Assembly (NCBI GenBank): GCA_963971285.1 | Contig: OZ020250.1 | Coordinates: 14,058,499-14,122,498, forward strand | Origin: Astropecten irregularis | Taxonomy: Eukaryota > Echinodermata > Asteroidea > Paxillosida > Astropectinidae | Length of the DNA: 64,000 bases | Reading direction: 5' to 3' | Shown here: piece after piece, positions 13,501 to 25,500 of the stretch | How the letters are laid out: the number at the start of each line of letters is the position of its first letter | Position numbering within the stretch: position 1 is the first letter of the stretch | Position numbers and translations under genes: made by a program | Notes under the pieces: model-generated | What the model saw: only the letters and a program-made list of their open reading frames with translations | What the model was told of the DNA's origin: nothing | The model's database searches: none

Positions 13501-16500
13501 ATGGGGGATTACTCAAACAGCTAGGATGCACCTTTGTTCCCAAATTTGCTGATGCTGCATGGACACCACACAAATCATGTCCCAACTTAGTGGAATGATC
13601 CATTCTGCAAGCGTGTTTGTCGTTTTGCATTTGACATGTTTGGAAAACAAGGTCCTAACATATTTCAAACATGATATCACTGTGACTAAAATATTTATAC
13701 ACTGAGAATTTTAATAATAATAATAATACGACGATTTATAGTGTGCCTTTTCCACAAAAGTGATCAAAGGCGCATTACAAAAAAACTTAAGTAAATCAAT
13801 GAAAGTTAAACAATAAAAAGACAAAGAAACAAAAGAAGACAGTATTTGAAAGAAAGTTAGAAAGATAGGTCACCATGCCATTGCCCAAACCGCAGAATGG
13901 GGATAAATGGGGAGTTTGGTACACAGAACGTGAGCCATCTTTTTCCCGCACTTGATATGTAGTTTTATACATACGTACATCAATTGTCAGGACACACCCG
14001 AAGCCAGTGCAGTCAGCATCCTGAGTGCAGTTCACACTGGCAACGATTCCCAAAGCCTCGACTGGAGCGAGGGATTCCTGGATCGTCTGAATGGCCTGTG
14101 CGAACGAGTCGCATTCCGGCTGATAGGGAGTACTGGTACTACTACCTGCAAGACAAAAACACAACAGAGTCAATGGTAAATCTCACTGATGAACGCATAT
14201 CTCGTTCATTGTAGAGACCTAGGACAATTGGTTGAATATATGTCGACAAGGAAATTTTATTTATAGTCAAGGAGCAAAGTTCTGAAAACCCTCTTTTTAA
14301 AATTAAAGTGTTATACCTCAACACCCACTACATGTACATCTAAGGTTTGACTTCCTAAAATGGAAGTTTATAAAATGAACAGCTTTACTAAGTAGGTAGT
14401 GGCTTCAAATTGAGGTATCACGTTTGAGAAAATGTGGTATCATTTGAGGATCAACAAAAAAAAAGGGTCACTTTCCCACAATGCAACTGAAAAAAGGGGC
14501 ATGGTCGTATTTTCTGCCCCCCCCCCCCAAGTCCTTGATATTTATTTTGGTGAATGATAATGTGATTACCAATAATTCATAATCCATTCACAGAGAAATA
14601 ACATTTAAAAAAAAAATAAGTCAGAAGCAAGATATTAAACCCATTTGTTGAATTTTCTTTTGTTTTTCTTAATTTTTTCGGGGAAATATTACAATAATTT
14701 TTGGGATATTACACAAAAGAACTACCACAATTTGAGGCCACATAGTACCTAGAAATGTTCCCTGAGGTCTGCTCCATCAATTTCTTAAGTCAGACCTTAG
14801 ATGTGGTCGGAGTTGAGAACTCTAATTTTTTCATGGTCCATGCTCCTTGTCTATTAAGTGTGTAAAGGTTTCACATTTATTTTTTTATCTTTTGAAGATA
14901 AAAATTGATTTTGGTCACTGGTTTCAGTCTTTTTTTGATAAATACAGCATTTCAGGCAGAAAAAACTTCAACAGTATGTTTCTACCATTCACCATCTTTA
15001 TAGTAAGTTAGAAGTAAATCTGTGAAGATTTCTGTTTCGGTATGCTAGCAAAGTATGATACATGTGGTACCTTTAAGGATGTATCCTTGTTTAATAAAAA
15101 AACACCCACAGGATTATGGTTATCAGAGAGAAAAAAATAACATCTCTTGCTCTGCGTCCAAATACCACAGCATTCAAGATAAATCACCATTATATGTGAC
15201 ATATTTATCGTTCTCAAGTAGCATTTCAGCTCAAATATCACAGAGTGCGTAAAATGTGAGCGACAGATTTATTACTTCTAATTTAACAGTAGGTTCTTGG
15301 ACGGAATGAGGGGCGAAGGCGGTGGGACCAGACGGTAAGCGTGACATGACATCTACTGAGGCGTGTCTCCTAATAAATCAAGAAACGCTACCCAGACAGT
15401 TAGCCTCAAATTGACGTTTTTTGGCTTTTCCGTGTTCAACGGAAAAGGTATTGTTTTTGTTCTGATTTTTTTTTTCTTCTTCTTCTTTTTCTTCTTGTCG
15501 TAGGAATTCCTATAGACTTTGCACATGTGCATTCTCGGTGGCACTTTGGCCACTTTTAAACTGCCGATTTTAATCAAACTTGGTCAAAACAAAGTCTCCA
15601 CAGCGTAGTTGGTTGCCAAAACTTTACATCATCATGACGTCATCAGGTGTCACGTGACAGTAGTCTTAAAGGGGCAAACTTTAGACATCAATTATGAACG
15701 AACCCTAAGTCCGATTGAGTTGAAACTTGGTATGTATCTAAGTTGGGTAGTGTGATATCGAAAAATTCCAATGACGTCATCATGACGTCATTCCCTGATT
15801 TTTTATGATTTATTGAAATTTTGGGTCATTAAAGTTCTTTTAACGATATCTAGTAAACGAAACAAGATATCTTTGAATTTCTTTTTGATAATTCTTCAGC
15901 ATACACCATAGATGAACACTGCATAGACAAAAATTCTGTGACGTCATCATGACGTCATAAAAAATGCGATTTTTATAACGCATAGCAGGAACGGCCGATC
16001 GCCTTGAAAATTGGTAGGTTGGTAAAATTGAGGTTCGGGATCGTAATTATGAAGTAACGTTAGTTTGACATCATCGCTTGATTTGTTATGAATTTTTACT
16101 TATTTTTGTCACCCAAATCCCATACAATGAATTTGTCAAGTTTATATGTGGTGAGAACGTATACATTGTAAAGTGCGCCCTCATGTGACTATGCATACGT
16201 TACAAAAAAATTGAAAAATACGCGGTAGGCCTATATACAATGAAATTTTCGACAGTTGTATGGTGTGAGAACGTACGATTGTAAAGTGCGCCCTCGTGTG
16301 ACTATGCAAACGTTATAATACACATGCATTATTTGTGAATGAATTGCCAAATCTGTATTAATAATATACATGTACATGTAGTAATGCCATGATGAGTTGT
16401 TATAATTATGAAAGGCGAGGACAATTAAATATTCCGTTCCGATTCATGATTCATCATCTGTGCGCAAAAAGCAGAAAATCAGCAACGACCATTTTGGATA

Positions 16501-19500
16501 CTGAATTTGGACAATGACTTTGAATCAGTTTCACATCTTATTTCTTTTTGGTTTGCATCATATAATTTTAAGCACAGTGATATTATTCTGAAAACGAAAC
16601 CCCAAACAACCGTAATACAAGAAATTTATATTCTTTTCATTTTTTTGTAAATGACTTTTTTGTTTTATTGCAAAACTCAGGTTATATTACCACTTTCAGT
16701 TATCACAATCAACAAGAATATAAGTTTTTTCTAAACCATGGCTGGGAAGAACTGCATTATTTCTTTTTGGTTTGCATCATATAATTTTAAGCACAGTGAT
16801 ATTATTCTGAAAACGAAACCCCAAAACAACCGTAATACAAGAAATTTATATTCTTTTCATTTTTGTGTAAATGACTTTTTTGTTTTATTGCAAAACTCAG
16901 ATTATATTACCACTTTCAATTATCACAATCAACAAGAATACAAGTTTTTTCTAAACCATGGCTGGGAAGAACTGCATTATTTCTTTTTGGTTTGCATCAT
17001 ATAATTTTAAGCACAGTGATATTATTCTGAAAACGAAACCCCAAAACAACCGTAATACAAGAAATTTATATTCTTTTCATTTTTTTGTAAATGACTTTTT
17101 TGTTTCATTGCAAAACTCAGATTATATTACCACTTTCAATTATCACAATCAACAAGAATATAAGTTTTTTCTAAGCCATGGCTGGGAAGAACTGCATAAA
17201 AAATGTGTTTGCAGAACACAGAGGAATTCACATTGAATTTAATTCATTGGTAAGCTAGCTTTCTTCTTAAAATTTTAGACCGATGATATTTGTGACACTT
17301 GACACAAGAATCATAGTTGTACATTTAAAGGGAGCATGTAGGACTTGTAAGGCCTCCAAAACAAATTATTGAGTTTGAGACAGAAAATGGACAGTGCAAA
17401 CAGTCACCATGGGAAATCTTGGTTCATCAGATGCTTCTTAAAATTTTAGACGGATGATATTTGTGACACTTGATACAAGAATCATAGTTGTACGTTTAAA
17501 GGGAGCGGGTAGGACTTGTAAGGCCTCCAAAACAAATTATTGAGTTTGAGACAGAAAATGGACAGTGCAAACAGTCACCATGGGAAATCTTGGTTCATCA
17601 GATGCTGGGTTTTTCAAGGAAATCAATATTTAGTGTTTTTTCCAAAGATCGTTCGTCCTAATGATTTTTGGAACAAACACAAAGGATGCCCATAAAGGAT
17701 GCTCACACTTGAGTTGTTTTAGTTATCCCCTTTCACTCAAGGTATGAAGAGGGTGCTTGTAGAAACATACATTTAAAGGGAGCATATAGGCCTCCCCAAA
17801 AAAATATTGAGTTTGAAACAGAAAATGGACTCAACAGTTCGTAAACAGTGCAAACATTCACCATGGGAAATCTTGGTTCATTACATGCTGGGTTTTTCAA
17901 GCAAATCAAGATTTAGTGTCTTTTTCTGAAGATCGTTTGTTAGAACGATTTTTGAAACAGACAAAAAGTAAACTATTCTTCATGTTTTATAAGAAAAATT
18001 TGTCGGGTTTTTGCTATTTTCAGATGTTATATTTTCAGACTCAGATGTCCAATTGAGCTCAAATTTCCACAGGTTTATTTTCATGTACCTGTTTGATCAG
18101 ACAAAGTACGAGTGCTGTCCTATGACTTTTACCAATCATGTATTTTACCTTTTAGAATACATTTTGTTTTCAAGAATAATCATGGCTTTTAAATGTGACT
18201 ACAAATTGGCCATGGTTTGACATATCCTGCTTAGTGTATCAGTCACTAGCCTGATCATAATTTGACCGCGTAGTGGAGAATGGTCATGGGTTGACATGTC
18301 CTTGCTGAGTGTATCAGTCACTATCCTGATGACAAATTGACCACACAGTGAAGAATGGTTATGGGTTAACATGTCCCTGCTGAGTGTATCAGTGACTATC
18401 ACGATGACAAATTGACCACGCAGTGAAGAATGGTCATGGGTTAACATGTCGCTGCTGAGTGTATCAGTCACTATCCCAATGACAAATTGACCACGCACTG
18501 AAGAATGGTTATGGGTTAACATGTCCCTGCTGAGTGTATCAGTGACTATCACGATGACAAATTGACCACAGTGAAGAATGGTCATGTGTTGAAATGTCCC
18601 TGCTGAGTGTATCAGTCAATATCCTGATGACAAATTGACCACACAGTGAAGAATGGTCATGTGTTGACATGTCCCTGCTGAGTGTATCAGTCACTATCCT
18701 GATGACATGTTCACCACACAGTGAAGAATGGTCATGTGTTGACATGTCCCTGCTGAGTGTATCAGTCAATATCCTGATGACAAATTGACCACACAGTGAA
18801 GAATGGTTATGGGTTAACATGTCCATGCTGAGTGTATCAGTGACCATCACGATGACAAATTGACCACGCAGTGAAGAATGGTCATGGGTTAACATGTCGC
18901 TGCTGAGTGTATCAGTCACTATCCCAATGACAAATTGACCATGCAGTGAAGAATGGTCATAGGTTGACATGTCCCTGCTGAGTGTATCAGTCACTATCCC
19001 AATGACAAATTGACCACGCACTGAAGAATGGTCATGTGTTGACATGTCCATGCTGAGTGTATCAGTCATTATCCCGATGACAAATTGACCACGCAGTGAA
19101 GAATGGTCATGTGTTGACATGTCCTGGTGAGTGTATCAGTCACTATCCTGATGACATGTTGACCATGCAGTGAAGAATGGTCATGTGTTGACATGTCCCT
19201 GCTGAGTGTATCAGTCACTATCCCGATGACAAATTGACCACACAGTGAAGAATGGTCATGTGTTGACATGTCCTGGTGAGTAATCACAGTTGATGAAGAC
19301 AATATTGGTATTGATGTATTAACAAGCAGACATTTGGGGGGGAAAATACATTTAATAAATGACATTTGTTTTACTGCTGCAAACTGCTCATCAGCCAAAA
19401 TGACCTGAAATATATGAAATGCTTGGAGTCGGGAGGGCCTGGCTCATTTTGATCCTAGCAGATTCTTTCTCAAAGGGTAAAATAATTTTGTTACATTGAT

Positions 19501-22500
19501 TATTTCAATAAAGGTCAACATAGAGGCCCTATTCTTACAAAACATGAACCATTAACAGCCAACATACCTGAAAGTATTATGTCCATGCAATTAGTCATGG
19601 GTTGACATCGCCCTGTTGAGTGTGTCAGTCACTGTGTATCCCGATGACTAGATAAACATCAGGTGAGTAGTTGCCATGTTTTCACATGCCACGGCAGTAG
19701 CCATGCATAGCTTAACATGGCCGGCAGTGGCAATGCACAGTTTGGCATGGCCGGCAGTGGCCATGTATGGTTTGACGGCTCTACAGAGTGTCACTGTGAT
19801 GACCACATGATGGTTGTGCATGGTTTGACATATATCTGTGAAGTATATAAAAATAAACCTTCATTATTTAAAATTACCATTATTGATGCTAAACTGTGTC
19901 CAACCTATCAGTATTGAAACCTCATTTAAGGGACAATGCAAGCTCTAAATATCCATTCACTTTATATTTATACTTTATTTAATTCCCCGACATGTATGAC
20001 AACCTCTGTAAAATGCATATCATAGTGATACAAACACGTTATTATATATATCATAACTTCTTTCAATTCCATGTTCAACTCGTATCTCTAAATCTCTAAA
20101 TATGTTCATCTTTAAATACCAGTACATTGACATATATAACAATTTGCGTAGGAAACTGACATCACATATTGATATAAACACCTTACTATGTATTTCCTTA
20201 CTATGTATTCTTTCAATTTGATGTTCAATGCATATCCCTTGATAAATAAGTCTGATGGTAAAAGTCAATCACGCGATGTAGATTCCAATTTCATCTTTAA
20301 ATAATATTTTAAGTAAATTGATTTAAATATAAAACATTACATATTGATATTGATACAAACAACTTCATGATAACTGTAATAAGTAGGAATTACAGTTGCA
20401 CATACTGATTCTATATTTCTTACATATACATGATCAATCAATGTCCCATTCTCTGTTGTTGCATCAGTCACACATTGTTTATATCCATGCTCACACATTA
20501 ATTTCTCTATTTGTGAATGCTGTTTGAAAATATCTTCATTAAAATCACCCATTACAATACATCTGTTAGATACTTTATGAAGTTCATCAATTAAATGTTT
20601 CATGTTGGTAATAAACTCCATCATGGAATATGATGCTGGACGATAAATTGTTACCACAGAATATGACACTTCACAAATTACTTGTATTGCAATATACTCC
20701 AAGTTGTGTACAGGTAAGCTCAGTCTACTGAATGTTTTGTTCCTTCTACCATACACAGCAACACCTCCATGACACTGTTTGCTTAACATGTGAGTAACAC
20801 TGCATGAATTATTATATGAAGCACTTCTGACTTGATGGTAGCATTTGAATTCACTTAATTCTGTCTCACAATCAAACTCATTCTCATTTCATGTTTCCGT
20901 CAGACAAATGAAATCTGATGTCGTCATATCAATATTACATTCTAGGTCTTGAAAGTGTTCTTGTAATCCTTGGATATTATGCATCATGATTACAGTGCCT
21001 TTTGGTGGTAATGTTCTTACATTAAAGTCTTCAATAAATTCCATCATATTACTCAATGAATCCTTCACTGTTTTATTGCAATAAAGAAACTTTTCATTAA
21101 ACCCTTCAATCACAAGTCCATTAAGAGATGTCACTCTACTTAATGCAACATATGCTTGACCTGCAGAGAATGTCCGTTCAAGAGATACCACTGCTCTGTC
21201 TGTAGTCACTCCTTGTACTTTATGAACTGTACAAGCCCAAGCTAATGTCAATGGAAATTGTCGCCTTATCCACTGTTTGCTTATATATTCTTCTTCCCTT
21301 TGTATTCTAATATATCCATCATTTGTTGCACTTTTCCTTTTAACTTTGGAACCAACACTTTTACTAACAAATGCAATATGTATGTATTCAGGAGTAGATT
21401 CATCATGTGACAGAATGATTTCACAAACAGTTCCAAGTACTCCATTAACAAGACCATCAGATACATCAATATTTTTAGTCAACAGTACTCTAGCACCAGT
21501 ACCTAGCCATAATGATTCAGGCAAAGTTGTATGCATTGATTTCTTGGGTATTTTCTTTAGGCTTGTCTTGTTATGGGAATCTCTCTGAAAATCATTTGCT
21601 AATATACAGAAATAATCACTGCACTTTGCAAACAGTATCTTCTGATTGTATTCATCAACCTGTTTATTACATGGAAATATATGTAAAGCATCATCCCACT
21701 CTTCTCCAGTTTCTCGTGATTGTAACATTGCTACATCTTCATCCAATAACTTATCTTGCTTAGCTCTGACTCGTATTCTATTCAAAGTCTCAGCAAATTG
21801 CATATCATCCTTTTGTCTCATAATTTCCCTCAACTCTACTTTCTTAAAACAATCATTCCACAGATCTACTGCAATATCTCTCTGATACAATGATTTCCCC
21901 TTGACTGGAGGTAGTTGATAAAAATCACCAACAGCTAAAATGCTCACTTTACCAAATGGCTTGAGATCACGTGTTTGCTTAATCTGTCGCAGACGTCCAT
22001 GGATGTAACACAACATTTTATGATCAACCATTGATATTTCATCAATAATCACAATCTGAAGATCTTGCAATTCATTCCTTAAAGTATTCAATTTCTCCTC
22101 ACCAAGGGGTTGATATGGCAAACGTGCATCAGTAGGGATTGATAACGCACTATGAATTGTACTTCCATTGATATTAAAAGCTGCTACTCCAGTAGGTGCA
22201 GTGATCATTACAGACGCATTATCAGGATTATTAACCATTCTTGTAAAGAGTCTTGTTGCTTCATAATGTATTGATTTAACCAAATGACTTTTCCCAGTTC
22301 CAGTTCCACCAGTAATAAACACATGAAATGGTTCAGGGTTTTTGCCTTGTACCTTCTGTAAACACCAGTCTCGAATCTTATTAAACACTTCTCTTTGCTG
22401 TGCATTCAATGACCTCAGTAAATTTAGTGCATCTTGCTTTGATATTTTCACTGAATGTGGTTCAATATTACACACTTTGTCTTTTTTGTCAGATTGTAGG

Positions 22501-25500
22501 TCAGGAATATCCAAATCATCATCTTCTGGTAATACTGGCTCATGTTCTGCTTCACATTCAAGTCTTTCCTGCTCAGATATTGGGGAGATCATAGCCCATG
22601 CATCTTCTTGCATACCATGTTTTTCTACATATTGTTTAGCTGCTTCAAGAGCCTCAGCATTCTTCTCATATTTAGACCGATTACTTTCAACAACAACACT
22701 TACAGATTTCACTTGATTATTTACACAAACAGAACCATTCCTATTAAATTGTTCATAATTATCAAACCGTGGTGGCTTCAGTTGAGCATCGACACGATAT
22801 GGAAGAAACAATTGCAATATACTGTGGTAATATTTCTCAGGATATTTAGTCACTGAAAACCTTGGATATCTTATGACTGCTGGTTCAGTTCTTGTACGTT
22901 TCTGTATGTGACCCAGACCATGTTTCAATGCATATACTGGTGACTTTCTTGATTTATTAGACATACCTCCATTATAAATAATTCTGTACTTTGAACAAAA
23001 ATTTGCCAGACACATATCATAAAATTCATCAAAATCTGGCCTTGCTTTATAACGATCAACTCTACTAGTCATGAAAATATCATCATCATCTTCACATTTG
23101 TTCTGAATAACACTTAGTGGCAAACTCATTCTTACAGGATTTTCACCTACAGGTATAAACTCCACTTTTCTAGAACCTTCTTTCAATCTCAGACCACAAA
23201 CACGAAACACTGCTTCCTGAGCTGATAATTCCCGATTGTGTAAATACACGCATCCAATTTCCTTCATACTCTGTCTAGCATCTAAATTGCCCTTTTTGGC
23301 CTCATTCTGTGCATGTGCTAACAACTGTCCCAATTCTCGTTCTGACTTTGACATGTATGACACTACGTAAGCTGCACAGGCATATGCATCAGTGATATAT
23401 TGAATATCCATATTAGCATTCCAGGCTCTTATTAAATCAGGATTATACAGATTCACCCATACATCTTGAGGCTCTCTCTTTAGAATAATAGTAGATTTCC
23501 TGCTTAAAACATCATTGGCCTTCTCAAAATCAGTCTGTGTGATATTAATGCTTTGAAATAATTCAGATGTGGGCATGTGTTGATTATTCTCATCCTGGAT
23601 TGCATTCCATACTGACTGCAATAATTCCTTGGCTGCTGTACGTTTCTTTTCGTCATTACTAATGGAAGTACTTTCTTCATGATTATATCCATCATCCTCA
23701 CTATCTTTATCATTACATTCATCAGCTGGATCATGACTGGCAATAAATGTTCTATTAGATGGTGGTCTTGGAAAATTAAATCTACATTCAGTGCCCTTCT
23801 TTTTACAAGACTTGGTATGTTTCCTACTATGTTGCTGTACATGACTGATTATTTCATTCAATTCCTCATCTTCTTCCTCAGTTGGTAACTTGCAACTGAT
23901 ATATGAATCAATAAATTTTATTACATCAGCATCATCATCTTCTTCAAATTTTAAAGCATTCTCAATCCAAAACAGACAATGTGTGTGTGGAGATCCTCTT
24001 TGTTGAAATTCTACTCGGTAAAAATAGTCCTTGACTCTCCCAATTGGTGCTGCACTTGACATGATAACATCTTTCAAAAATGTATGAAATCGATGTTCAA
24101 ACATTCTAGCCACAGTCACTGGATTGCTTCTCAAAACTGTACATTTATCATTCCAATCCAATTCATCAATATTTCTGAAATCCCCTTGTTGTCTCAATAT
24201 TGTATTAATGACTTCAGGCCATCTCATATCAGCTGCAGAAAATGAGCAAAACCATGTTGGTATTCCAAGTTGTCTAATCATAGCCATGACATCTCTCTGA
24301 GTTGATTGCCAATATGACGTAGTACCTCTAATTGGTTTCATAAATCTATTCCCACTATCAGACTGTAAATTATCATTCAATTCATCTCTATTCTTAATCA
24401 TGCTAGAATTCACACTTTGACCATAATGCATTTTCCCTGAACTTTGACGCATAGCAATTGATACACCCGACATCACCTTTTCAATTTCTGATAAATACTG
24501 GGCATAAAAGATATATTGAGTACATTTGGCAAATCTGTTATCTGCATTCATCAACCTATTATGAAAATACCTCAAGCGTGTCAACTTTCCATCACGGTTA
24601 TCATCAAATATAGGTGAGCCTGCTGGGAATAATGCTGGAAAACATTTGGCCTCATTTCCTTCCTCCATTAACACTCTAACTGGATTGTTTCCTTCACAAG
24701 GTGCAACACAAAGTATATCATCAAAATATTGATCAAGCACTTCTTGTCCAATATCTATAGGCTGTAAGCATGTATCAAGTGGAATACCACACAAACGATC
24801 CTCATCTGTTTCTTCATCACTTACAATGGCTTCATCAGATTCATGTGCCATTTCATCTTCATGTTCCTCATCATTCACGTCATCTAACAGGGGATCATTC
24901 CAATCAGAGTTGATTTCAATATCTTTGTACCATACATTGTTTTCCTTAAGATATGTTAATGCATTTTCCACATGTTCCCTAGTCACAAATTGATATTGAT
25001 AATATCCTTTGTAAGATAATTTCCTCTTCAGCTTGATTCTAATCAATTGATTTTCATTTCTGCATCTTGGCAATGCTGTCACTGTATCTGTAATATTAGA
25101 TGGTACACATACAACTGGGCCATGAACTGCATTCTGCTTTCCCTTTGGCAAGGCTATAAGTTTCATGAATGGTACATTAATTGCAATGAGATGTTCCTCT
25201 AATATATTCAAACAATCCAATTCTTGTGGAATGTCTATAACTTGTAAATTATTTGTACATGCTTCTTCTGGTACCTTCTTCTGGAGTAACTTTCTATGAC
25301 ATGTATAACATATCCATAATCTAGACCTGCTAGATTTTGATACAAGACATTCATTTCCACAGTCTTTTGTACATATGCATGTATGTAAATATTTCTCAGA
25401 TATACAACTAATATTGCTGTATTTGTCTTTATTGCATTTAATAACTTGTTTTTTAAACAAAAGTTTACAACAGACTGCACAAACATACTCAGGTCCTGAT

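Noticed and set aside
16738..17236. 88- and 92-aa ORFs
   Set aside because: Products of the 220-bp tandem repeat in shifting frames.
18199..19398. Three minus-strand ORFs (128, 193, 109 aa) with a 25-residue repeat
   Set aside because: They are the translation of the 75-bp minisatellite; frames break at 2-base unit deletions and there is no start or splice context.
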